Assembly (NCBI GenBank): GCA_946614435.1
Contig: CAMOGW010000003.1
Coordinates: forward strand, 1 to 64,000
Direction: 5' to 3'
From: an uncultured Prevotella sp.
Lineage (GTDB): Bacteria > Bacteroidota > Bacteroidia > Bacteroidales > Bacteroidaceae
DNA: 64,000 nucleotides
Part shown: piece by piece, positions 44,153 to 52,158 of the stretch
Layout: each line of letters begins with the position of its first letter
Numbering within the stretch: position 1 is the stretch's first letter
Notes under the pieces: generated by a model
What the model was told of the DNA's origin: nothing
Seen by the model: only the letters and a program-made list of their open reading frames with translations
Database searches by the model: none
Translations under genes and position numbers: made by a program

Positions 44153-46591
44153 ATGAAGAAGACTTTACTTTTTGGATTGCTGTTCGCCTCCATTCCTATG
44201 TGGGCACAGCAGACTACCACCACCACGATTAATGAGTTCCGTCTGGCAGGCCCCTATGCTGTGTCCGTGCCTTTTGCAGCCGACACCGTCGATGTGAATG
44301 GCAAAAAGTTTGACGAGCAGTCACTCATGAGTGGCATCGGCCTCTCCGAGACGGCTGCCACGAAGGTGTGGCAGGCAGGCTTGCTGCCCTCGCTCAAGGA
44401 GCAGAGGAGCGTGGGCATGCTCACGTTCTACGTCAATAACAGCAGCTATCTCAAGGGACAGCTCTGTGTGAAAGGGCCGCACCACTATAAGGTGTTCGTT
44501 GATGGACAGGAGATGAGAGACGAGCTGAAGCTCGCTCCCGAGCACCACACCGTAGCCATCAAGTTCATGGCCGAGCCTTCCGATACCGACTCCATCAGTG
44601 TCACTATCAAGGCTCCCGCTGCCGTGCCTTATACGTTGGAGAAGAAGCATCCCTACATGGTGCACGACCTGACCGATGGACGGCGTGTGCGCGGCATCTC
44701 GCTCTCAGCCGACGGCGCTTATGCCACCGTGTCCTATCAGACTACTGAGCGAGGCGGACAGAGCCGCTGGGACTATGAGCTCATCGACGTGAAGACACGG
44801 CAGGTGCTGAGCCGTCTGTCGCAGAACGTGCAGTGGTTGCCTCGCACGTGCGCATATATAGAAGAGGTGTGGGAGGGTAGTCGCCGCATGCTCTATCAGG
44901 TAGAGCCCAAGACGGGCCGTCGCACGGTCTTTGTGAGCCATCTGCCCAAGGGCGGCTACACCATCAGCCCCACTGAAGACTATCTCATCCTGAGCGTTGA
45001 GGAGGAAGGCCCTAAGGAAGATGCCGATGTGTTCGAAGTGCTGGAGATGGACGACCGTCAGCCCGGTTGGCGCAAACGCAGCCATCTGGAGCGCTACGAC
45101 AGGGCTACGGGCCTCACGCAGCGCATCACCTTTGGCAACAAGGGCGAGTATCTCTACGACATCACGCAAGACGGCACCCGACTGCTCATCGCCTCGTCGC
45201 GCTCGCGACTTTCGAAGCGACCCACCACCGTCACCGACTATCTGCTCATGGATGCACGCACGCTGAAGGTCGATACGCTCCTCACTGCTGCCGAGTATCT
45301 GGGGGCAGCGGCTTTCTCGCCCGACGGCCAGAAGATTCTCTTCACGGGCACTCCCGAGGCTTTCAGCCGCATAGGCTGTCAGCTGCCTGCCAGCGTTACG
45401 CCCAGCATGACTGAGAACGAGTTGTTCCTCTATGACGTGGCTTCTCGTCAGGTGAAACCTCTCACTAAAGACTTCAACCCCTCCGTGACCCGTGCCGACT
45501 GGACATGGGGCGACGGCATGATCTATTTCTCGGCTGAGGATCGCGACTACGTGCGCCTCTATCAGCTCAATCCTGCCAGCGGCGCGATTGCGCAGCTCCC
45601 CATTCATGGCGACTATGCCTACCGCTTCGACGTGGCTGCGCGTGCCAAGGCAATGGCCTATCTGAGCTATGAGACACTGGCCCCGGCCTCGGCCTGGGTG
45701 CAGCCCGTTTCCGGCAAGGAGTGGTGCCTTTTCGATGGCCACACGGCGCTCGGCGATGCTGAGCTGGGCACCTGCGAGGACTGGAACTTCACCAACTCGC
45801 GCGGCGACACCGTCTATGGCCGTCTCTATCTGCCCAAGGACTTCGATGCCTCGAAACAGTACCCCATGATTGTCTATTACTATGGTGGCTGCTCGCCCGT
45901 GTCGCGCTATTTCGAGTCGCCATACGCCCCACAGTACTGGAACTCGCTGGGCTATGTGGCTTACATCCTGCAGCCCAGCGGTGCAACAGGCTTCGGGCAG
46001 GAGTGGGCTTCGCGCCATGTGAACACTGCCGGACGCGGACCTGCCGACGACATCATTGAGGGAACGAAGAAGATCTGTGATGCCCATCCCTTCATCAATC
46101 GTGCGAAGGTGGGCTGTATGGGCGCCTCCTACGGTGGATTCATGACACAGTATCTGCAGACCGTGACCGACATCTTCGCTGCTGCCGTGTCGCATGCCGG
46201 CATTGCCAACCACACCAGCTACTGGGGTGAGGGCTACTGGGGCTACAACTACAGTGAGGTGTCGATGGCCAACAGCTATCCCTGGAGCCATCGCGAGCTC
46301 TACGTCGATCAGTCGCCCCTGTTCAATGCCGACAAGATTCACACTCCGTTGCTGCTCCTCCACGGCACCGACGACACCAACGTGCCGGTCATTGAGAGTC
46401 TGCAGATGTTCACCGCCCTGAAGCTCCTCGGACGCGAAGTAGCCTTGGTTGAGGTGAAGGGCCAGAATCATCACATCACCGACTACGGAAAGCGTGAGAA
46501 GTGGCTGGCCACGCAGATGGCCTGGTTCCAGAAGTGGCTCAAGGACGATCCCACATGGTGGGATGCCCTCTATCCGAAGAAGAATCTATAA
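44153..46591 (+). CDS. S9-family (dipeptidyl-peptidase IV-like) serine peptidase
   Basis: The 812-aa protein has a signal peptide (MKKTLLFGLLFASIPMWAQ) and acts in the periplasm or at the surface. Residues about 180-520 form a DPP IV-type beta-propeller. The C-terminal hydrolase has the nucleophile in MGASYGGFMTQY (about 658-669), the Asp in HGTDDTNVPV (about 738-747) and His in GQNHHITDY (about 770-778). A strand region GCSPVSRYFESPYAPQYW precedes the catalytic domain. Such enzymes release dipeptides after proline and support peptide use by these bacteria. A large hairpin downstream separates it from the convergent Ig-like gene. Confidence 0.92.
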   Translation: MKKTLLFGLLFASIPMWAQQTTTTTINEFRLAGPYAVSVPFAADTVDVNGKKFDEQSLMSGIGLSETAATKVWQAGLLPSLKEQRSVGMLTFYVNNSSYLKGQLCVKGPHHYKVFVDGQEMRDELKLAPEHHTVAIKFMAEPSDTDSISVTIKAPAAVPYTLEKKHPYMVHDLTDGRRVRGISLSADGAYATVSYQTTERGGQSRWDYELIDVKTRQVLSRLSQNVQWLPRTCAYIEEVWEGSRRMLYQVEPKTGRRTVFVSHLPKGGYTISPTEDYLILSVEEEGPKEDADVFEVLEMDDRQPGWRKRSHLERYDRATGLTQRITFGNKGEYLYDITQDGTRLLIASSRSRLSKRPTTVTDYLLMDARTLKVDTLLTAAEYLGAAAFSPDGQKILFTGTPEAFSRIGCQLPASVTPSMTENELFLYDVASRQVKPLTKDFNPSVTRADWTWGDGMIYFSAEDRDYVRLYQLNPASGAIAQLPIHGDYAYRFDVAARAKAMAYLSYETLAPASAWVQPVSGKEWCLFDGHTALGDAELGTCEDWNFTNSRGDTVYGRLYLPKDFDASKQYPMIVYYYGGCSPVSRYFESPYAPQYWNSLGYVAYILQPSGATGFGQEWASRHVNTAGRGPADDIIEGTKKICDAHPFINRAKVGCMGASYGGFMTQYLQTVTDIFAAAVSHAGIANHTSYWGEGYWGYNYSEVSMANSYPWSHRELYVDQSPLFNADKIHTPLLLLHGTDDTNVPVIESLQMFTALKLLGREVALVEVKGQNHHITDYGKREKWLATQMAWFQKWLKDDPTWWDALYPKKNL

Positions 46592-46687
46592 GTGAGGTCA
46601 CTTCTCTTTTGCCGAAATCAGTGTGAACACGTTCCATGCCAGCTGCTGCACGTAGGCAGAATAGATGTACTCGACTAATAAAAAAGA

Positions 46688-46726
46688 GGCAAGTGCCTAA
46701 GTATTAATACTTATAAGGCACTTGCC
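46688..46726. terminator. Bidirectional terminator between convergent genes
   Basis: Stem ggcaagtgcct/aggcacttgcc (46688-46698 and 46716-46726), extended inward through agtat/atact. It lies between the S9 gene and the Ig-like gene, which converge. Confidence 0.8.
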
Positions 46727-46789
46727 CATGTAAGGAAATTCACTTGCCTTTGTGAGTACAAAAGCAATTTGTGCGACAGTGTTGTGACT

Positions 46790-49345
46790 TTACTTATTAT
46801 GTTTCACTTCAACACCGGTAACGTTGAATACACGACCATTGCGAACGATGATGATATGTCCGTTCTGCAAGTACTTCCCGTCAGCAGTACTTTCTGATTT
46901 GACTGAACTAACAGCCGTCGGTTTGTTCTCGGGCGATATCTTAATGCTCTGAATATAAGCGTTGGCCTTTGAAGATGGGGCTCTCCTGGCTGATGGTGAC
47001 GATGATGCGTGCAGATAGATAACGACGTGTGTAGGAACTGTAACGTTGTAAGTTACTTTTGCCCAGCCAAACGATTCCTGCGTGATGCTGACGGCACCCT
47101 GGCCATTGATCATAATGTTCAGTGTATAGCCGGGAACAGTCATACAGTTGACCAGAATCTCGCCCTTACCAGCAGGAATGTCGAATACCAGCGAACCTGG
47201 CAGCATGCTCATCCATGCGCTGGAACCAGGAATGAGTGTTTCCAAAGCTGTTGCCACCTGTTCGTCGGTCAGCGTCGTTGAAATTTCCAACTGTCCTGTT
47301 TCCTCGTTGTAGGTGTCATTGCCCGAGCTGCTGAATACAACGACATCGTTGTCATTAGGGTCAGTCATATTGAACTCGATGGTCGTATCCTCATCGCTTG
47401 ACACCGTCACAGGCACCTTTCCGATCTCAACAATTTTCGAAATCACCGTGTTTGCTTCGTCATCGAAGAAAGTTTTTTTAGACATGTCGAAGTGTACGCC
47501 TGGAGTCAGTATTTGAATACCCTCATCGGCAATCAGGAATTCATCACCACACACTATGCCAGCGTAGGCGTTGGTTCCCGAAGCTTCACCATAGACGTGG
47601 CTTTGCTTAGAAACGGTGAGGCTTCCGAGTTTCATGCCGACCACCGAGCCTATTGCTGTTACGTCGCACTCATGAATCTTGACGGCATTAGCCTGAACGG
47701 CTATCGACTGGGTAGTCTCGTTGGCTGTCAGTGTAAGTATGCCATCCTTGCTGTCGCTCTTGAAGATAAGTGCTCCCATTGTGGAGACGATACATCCGTC
47801 GGCATTGCTGATGGTACATTCACCAATAGGATTGATGGTGAGCGGCTCTTTACTGTGATTCCAAATGACATGTTGCCTGACGTTTGCGTCACCAATGCCA
47901 GAGGCATCTACCACCCAGTTGTTCAGGTTCAGCGTGCGATTCTGCTTGTTGAAGGTCACCTTCTTTGAACCGTCGCCAAGAATGTCGTCGGCATTGAGAC
48001 TGCTTACCTCTATGCCCATTACCTGCAGACCGATGGTAGCAACGTGCAGCATATAAGAGGCAACGGCCCCCTCGAAGGTCTCGGTGGGTGAGGATTCACA
48101 GAAGATGTAGGCATCGCCTACGCCCTTTATAGTCACCTCTCCGGTAGTCTCGTTTACTTCGGCCACATTTGTGGCATTGCTGTACCACTTGTTTATTGGC
48201 ACATTGTTGGTGTTGATCAGTGTAGGTGGTGTGAAAGGCACATTCGGCTCACCGTAGGCTATAGTCTCACTGAACGAGAGCTCAGGAGTGTGTTTCTTTA
48301 CGTTGACCGTGTAGAAGCCCGTAGCAGCATAATGCTCGTCTGTCTCGTTGACATAGGCGAATATGCGTGTGGTGCCTTTGGAGAGGAATTGCACATTACC
48401 CGTCTGCTCATCGACCGAAGCCACCAGTGGGTTCTCAGATTGCCAGCGGTCGATGGTGAGCTTCTGTACATTGGGCAAGGCTGTCATTGACTCGCCCACG
48501 AAGCCAGTGACTTCGGTTTGATAGAAGTTCACATAGACGTTCTGTTTAGGAGCCTCCACGCTGAGCTCGTATTCGGCAGAGACAGACGTCCAGTTGGTAT
48601 TGCCTGGCCAGGTGGCACGGATGGTGGTCTTACCATACGATACAGGGGTAACGCCTCTGGCCGTCACCGTTGCCACATTGGGATTAGTTGATTCGAGCGT
48701 ACATTCACGTGCATAAATATGCTTGTCCCTGAACTTTGGGAAAACACCTTGCTCCAGATATACTTCTTTGATAGCAATCACCAGTTCGGGGTAATCGAAA
48801 GAATATCCATGGTCGGGGTTGCCGTCCCATATCAGCCTTGATGATGTGATAGGCTCGTTGCCCACGATGTAATATGCCTCAGGCGCCCCCATTATAACGG
48901 TATAATGAATGATGTGATGGGTTGTGACACCTGTAGTGGAGCCTTCACCATTGCCTCCTGCACTACCGTCACCGCCGACACCACCACCGCTACCGCCTGA
49001 GCTACTGCCGCTTTCATCACCGTTGAACATTGTTTCGTCGTATTCCACGGTAGCCGATCCTATGCCCACGATGAGCACTGCGGTGTAGCCGTTCTGATTG
49101 TACGTGCGCACCACATTTTCATTGGTGGAGGTAAGATTTTTCACCCAACTCTTAGTGTTGGTGGCCTGACCGAAGTCGCCTACATTGACCGTTGCCTCTA
49201 TTTCAAGGTCTTCGCGATGGATTGACTGTCCTGGAAACAAGTCGGGCGTAAAGTTCTGCGCACCTACATTCAGTGGCAGCATGGCTGCTGTTGATAGCAG
49301 TAAGCTTATCAGCCAACTAAAGGAAAATGTTCTTGTTTTCATCAT
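46790..49345 (-). CDS. Secreted protein with bacterial Ig-like (BIG2-type) repeats
   Basis: This 851-aa protein has a signal peptide (MKTRTFSFSWLISLLLSTAAMLPLNVGAQ); two adjacent ATGs (49345, 49342) are equally likely starts. A Gly/Ser linker (GSSSGGSGGGVGG, near 115-130) follows the first domain. At least three BIG2-like repeats are visible, each with a 'VASVD..TG.V' strand (for example LVASVDEQTGNVQFLSKGTTRIFA and VAEVNETTGEVTIKGVGDAYIF). The C-terminus (YLQNGHIIIVRNGRVFNVTGVEV) is an alternative Bacteroidales sorting ending. Adhesion or cell-surface function is likely. It follows a 53-aa gene and a TPR-AraC regulator read in the same direction. Confidence 0.8.
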   Translation of the reverse strand: MMKTRTFSFSWLISLLLSTAAMLPLNVGAQNFTPDLFPGQSIHREDLEIEATVNVGDFGQATNTKSWVKNLTSTNENVVRTYNQNGYTAVLIVGIGSATVEYDETMFNGDESGSSSGGSGGGVGGDGSAGGNGEGSTTGVTTHHIIHYTVIMGAPEAYYIVGNEPITSSRLIWDGNPDHGYSFDYPELVIAIKEVYLEQGVFPKFRDKHIYARECTLESTNPNVATVTARGVTPVSYGKTTIRATWPGNTNWTSVSAEYELSVEAPKQNVYVNFYQTEVTGFVGESMTALPNVQKLTIDRWQSENPLVASVDEQTGNVQFLSKGTTRIFAYVNETDEHYAATGFYTVNVKKHTPELSFSETIAYGEPNVPFTPPTLINTNNVPINKWYSNATNVAEVNETTGEVTIKGVGDAYIFCESSPTETFEGAVASYMLHVATIGLQVMGIEVSSLNADDILGDGSKKVTFNKQNRTLNLNNWVVDASGIGDANVRQHVIWNHSKEPLTINPIGECTISNADGCIVSTMGALIFKSDSKDGILTLTANETTQSIAVQANAVKIHECDVTAIGSVVGMKLGSLTVSKQSHVYGEASGTNAYAGIVCGDEFLIADEGIQILTPGVHFDMSKKTFFDDEANTVISKIVEIGKVPVTVSSDEDTTIEFNMTDPNDNDVVVFSSSGNDTYNEETGQLEISTTLTDEQVATALETLIPGSSAWMSMLPGSLVFDIPAGKGEILVNCMTVPGYTLNIMINGQGAVSITQESFGWAKVTYNVTVPTHVVIYLHASSSPSARRAPSSKANAYIQSIKISPENKPTAVSSVKSESTADGKYLQNGHIIIVRNGRVFNVTGVEVKHNK

Positions 49346-49380
49346 AGCGATCATTAATTTGAGTTTGACAATAACTTTAT

Positions 49381-49542
49381 TTAGCCTTCTCTTTTTTCTG
49401 ATTTTTCTTTCATATACTTCGCCACTGCTTCTTCAATGCGACTGTCAAGACCTTGACCCAGGATGTTCTCCATCTTGAGTAACTCGTCCAGATATTTGCG
49501 GGCATAATCAGTGGCTGCTTCTTGGTATTTTGTCTTTGCCAT
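49381..49542 (-). CDS. Small 53-aa helical protein of unknown function
   Basis: The track starts at 49626, but the ATG at 49540-49542 gives MAKTKYQEAATDYARKYLDELL and lies just after a promoter, so it is preferred. The protein is strongly charged and helical throughout (ILGQGLDSRIEEAVAKYMKEKSEKREG). No signal peptide or known motif is seen. It ends 35 bp upstream of the Ig-like secreted protein start and is probably co-transcribed with it. It could be a small regulator or simply a conserved helical protein; there is no clear function. Confidence 0.55.
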   Translation of the reverse strand: MAKTKYQEAATDYARKYLDELLKMENILGQGLDSRIEEAVAKYMKEKSEKREG

Positions 49543-49568
49543 AGTAATATTGTATAATCTTCCTGCTG

Positions 49569-49576
49569 CAAATGTA
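49569..49576 (-). promoter_or_regulatory. -7 box (TACATTTG) ahead of the small protein and Ig-like gene
   Basis: Minus-strand TAnnTTTG. Upstream on this strand are two direct copies of acgaaatgata (about 49604-49634), a possible regulator site for the adjacent AraC-type gene. Confidence 0.45.
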
Positions 49577-49644
49577 CGATTGAATGGCACTTTTTGTGTT
49601 ATCATTTCGTCAAATAGTCTTATCATTTCGTGCAGTCAGACATG

Positions 49645-49680
49645 AAAAAGCCCCCCAAAACAATGTTTCGGAGAGCTTTT
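49645..49680 (-). terminator. Terminator of the TPR-AraC regulator
   Basis: On the minus strand, aagctctccgaaac pairs with gttttggggggctt around a short loop, followed by five T. Confidence 0.7.
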
Positions 49681-49736
49681 GCCGTGTTTTTTACAGATAG
49701 TGCTGAAGACAATCAGTTGTCTTGCTGACTATTGCT

Positions 49737-51293
49737 TTACACTTTCGATTCTTTTCTTCGGTCGAGATATTGCGTAGGTGTGATGCCGAATGTTTTTTTG
49801 AAGGCACGGGTGAAGTTGGGCGTGTCGTTGTAGGCACAAAGTGTGGCCACCTCAGAGATGTTCATTTCCGGGTGGGTGTCTAATAGGTAGCGAGCCCGCC
49901 GCATACGGACAGCAGCGATGAAGTCCTGCGGCTTCTCGCCAGTGATGCTATCCAGTCGTTGGCGCAATTGGTAAAGACTCATTCCCATGTGCTCTGCCAG
50001 TCGGTTGGCATCGGGCTGCCCCTTGCGGATGAGCAGGTTGATGCTGTTGATGGTTCGTTCCAGGAACTCGCGGTCGCTCACGTTCAGTTCTGTAGTGTCA
50101 TCACGATTGCCCGATAAATTGATGGCATTGTCATAGTGCTCACTCAGCACATTGTATTTCTCACTTAGCTCCTTAAAGTGAGCACTCAGTTCCTCATTGA
50201 TGCGTTGCTGGTGTCTCTGGTGACGCCGCATCAGCAACCAGATGCCTATTGTCAGAGCGGCTAAAGCAATGGCAATAGCTATAGCCCACTGCTTGGCACG
50301 CCGCTGCTCGTGGTTCTCTATCTGCAGCCAGTCGTTGCCAAACTCAGCATTGTATTTTGCCAGCTTCTCAGCCGACACATTATTATATAGTGAGTCTTTC
50401 AGGGCCTCGAAGCGCTTCAGACAGTGACGCGCCCTGCTGGGGTCATGTTTCCACAAGCACTCATAGAGGCCGCGTAGGGCATGCACTTCGTTGTAGGGGT
50501 CGCCCATTTGCTGGAATATGTCGGCTGCTTCCTGATAATAGAGGGTGGCTTCCTGTTCACGGTCCTGCGAAAGCATCGTCATGCCCATCTTGTTAAGCGC
50601 GATGCCAAGCGAATGACGGTCGGGAGTTTCGCGCAGATAGGGAATCACCTTCCGTAGCGTAGCCTCGGCCTCTTCATACTCATGCAGTCCGATTAGCACG
50701 GAGGCTTTCTGAGCCAGGCGCACCATCGAGCGCTGCTCATTGCCCATCTGCTTGTCTATCTCGTAGGCACGCTCTATATATGGCAGCGCCTTCTTGTCGT
50801 CACCCTGAGCATGGTACACCTCCGATGCCATTGCCTGCAATACGGCCATACGGCTTGGATTATTGGCCTTTTCTGCCATCTCAATACCCTTCAGTACATA
50901 CTGCTCTGCCTCCTTTGGCTGGTTGGCACCCATGTAAATGGCGGCCAGTGTGTTCAGGCTTGACGATATCACGTCGGGATCGCCGCTTGTCTGGTCTATG
51001 GCATAACATTCTTTCGCATAGTGGGCGGCTGACTCATAATCTGACAGGCGGATATTGATAATTGCAAGCAAATTCAAACAGTCAGCTTCCGACTCGGTAC
51101 CCTTGGCCAGCGGCAGTGCCTCGCTGGCCACCTTTAGTGCTTCCTTATACTGCTGTACAGCATACAGACTGTCAGCCTGCTCCATCAGCTTGTCGCCTTT
51201 AGCGTTAGCCCATATATCTTTAGGTAGCATAAGTGCAAACAAAGCTACAAGCAAAACAGAGTACTTAAATATTTTCTTAGATAGTCTGCTCAT
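49737..51293 (-). CDS. Membrane-anchored TPR regulator with AraC-type DNA-binding domain
   Basis: I place the start at the ATG at 51293, giving the signal or anchor MSRLSKKIFKYSVLLVALFALMLP; the track's start adds 29 residues. After this come about seven TPR-like helix pairs to about residue 300 (e.g. ADSLYAVQQYKEALKVASEAL, AIYMGANQPKEAEQYVLKGI), then a membrane helix (WAIAIAIALAALTIGIWLLM), a coiled-coil linker and a C-terminal AraC HTH (DFIAAVRMRRARYLLDTHPEMNISEVATLCAYNDTPNFTRAFKKTFG). This is the layout of periplasm-sensing one-component regulators in Bacteroidetes. It probably controls the neighbouring secreted-protein genes; the signal is unknown. Confidence 0.85.
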   Translation of the reverse strand: MSRLSKKIFKYSVLLVALFALMLPKDIWANAKGDKLMEQADSLYAVQQYKEALKVASEALPLAKGTESEADCLNLLAIINIRLSDYESAAHYAKECYAIDQTSGDPDVISSSLNTLAAIYMGANQPKEAEQYVLKGIEMAEKANNPSRMAVLQAMASEVYHAQGDDKKALPYIERAYEIDKQMGNEQRSMVRLAQKASVLIGLHEYEEAEATLRKVIPYLRETPDRHSLGIALNKMGMTMLSQDREQEATLYYQEAADIFQQMGDPYNEVHALRGLYECLWKHDPSRARHCLKRFEALKDSLYNNVSAEKLAKYNAEFGNDWLQIENHEQRRAKQWAIAIAIALAALTIGIWLLMRRHQRHQQRINEELSAHFKELSEKYNVLSEHYDNAINLSGNRDDTTELNVSDREFLERTINSINLLIRKGQPDANRLAEHMGMSLYQLRQRLDSITGEKPQDFIAAVRMRRARYLLDTHPEMNISEVATLCAYNDTPNFTRAFKKTFGITPTQYLDRRKESKV

Positions 51294-51547
51294 TTTTGCA
51301 GTGAGTTCGCACCGCATAGGAGCATTGTTTAGGTCAGTCTCTATTGTTCTTATACACATAAAGGTGCCATTTTTTTTCATAATCCTAAATTCCGTAGCAC
51401 TTTAGTTTATTTATTTTTCTAAGTTTCTGAGCAACAAAAAGTTCTTGCTGTGTCAAGCGGCAGAGCCGAGCGGCCCAGGATTTTGCCATGTCAGATTTTT
51501 CACTTACCTTAGTGCTGCGTTTAAAGACAAGCAAAATTATCAATGGC

Positions 51548-51937
51548 ATGGCAAAGGTAAGCATAAAATCTGAGAGAATCACTCCTTTTGGAGGAATATT
51601 TCACGTGAGAGAGCTGTTTTCCCGTTTTGTAGGTCCTGTTATCGACAAAGTACTGGGTCTCCGATGTACGTCATTCGGCTACCAGTACAGCGAGATTGCA
51701 GGTTCGCTGGCAAGCGTCTACTTTTGTTATAGAGAACCGCGACGGCCGCTCGGCCCTAGGGACGCTTTGCAAGCAAAGAATGCCAACGTGCGTTTCCACC
51801 AGCAAGACACGCTGGAGCGCATCTTCTCGAATCTTGAATCGGAAGACATCCACATCAGACGCGCCCGCATGGATTGCGGATCCTGTTCGCGCAAGATAGT
51901 AGAGACCGTCGACGGGGTAAGGGGAAACTGGGCATGA
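51548..51937 (+). pseudogene. IS1380-family transposase remnant
   Basis: The ATG at 51548 begins an IS1380-type transposase N-terminus (MAKVSIKSERITPFGGIFHV, then TLGLR-like VLGLRCTSFGYQYSE). After VYFCYREP the match is lost for part of the protein, then a short central segment resumes (ARMDCGSCSRKIVETV, similar to the family's MDCGS-S-EIV). Nothing later is present, so more than half of the roughly 420-aa protein is missing, and there is no DDE catalytic domain. Nearby gccgagcggcc sequences on both sides (51465-51475, 51744-51754) are inverted but are not proven ends. It is a dead insertion-sequence fragment. Confidence 0.6.
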
Positions 51938-52129
51938 CCCATGCATAATCACGTCTGTACTGGCAAGACTATCGTCAGATGGAGAAGCAAACTACAAAAC
52001 TAGTCAGCATCACTATTTGTTGCGGATTTTAGGATAAATACGATACGTTTTCATGATGTACACAACCTTGTGTACGTCCTCTATAGTAATTTTCGCTGCC
52101 TGTTGTGCTGTGGTTCCGTTTTTTAGTTG

Positions 52130-52137
52130 TACCTTTG
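52130..52137 (+). promoter_or_regulatory. -7 box (TACCTTTG) of the Pif1-like helicase gene
   Basis: TAnnTTTG with a TTGTG about 22 bp upstream. The ATG at 52159 follows 21 bp later, which supports the shorter start. Confidence 0.55.
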
Positions 52138-52158
52138 CGGAAAATAGTTACTAAAGAA

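Larger units (their letters stand above)
51381..52158. other. Intergenic region with the IS1380 remnant
   Basis: Apart from the transposase remnant (51548-51937) and the helicase promoter (52130-52137), I see no gene. Other ORFs here are antisense or frame-shifted readings of the same remnant. Confidence 0.6.

Noticed and set aside
44705-46474. 589-aa minus-strand ORF opposite the S9 peptidase
   Set aside because: A long shadow ORF caused by codon bias of the real gene, which has all catalytic motifs; composition is not protein-like.
51488-51547. Upstream start of the transposase ORF
   Set aside because: The family N-terminus MAKV begins at 51548; the earlier codons precede it and match nothing.
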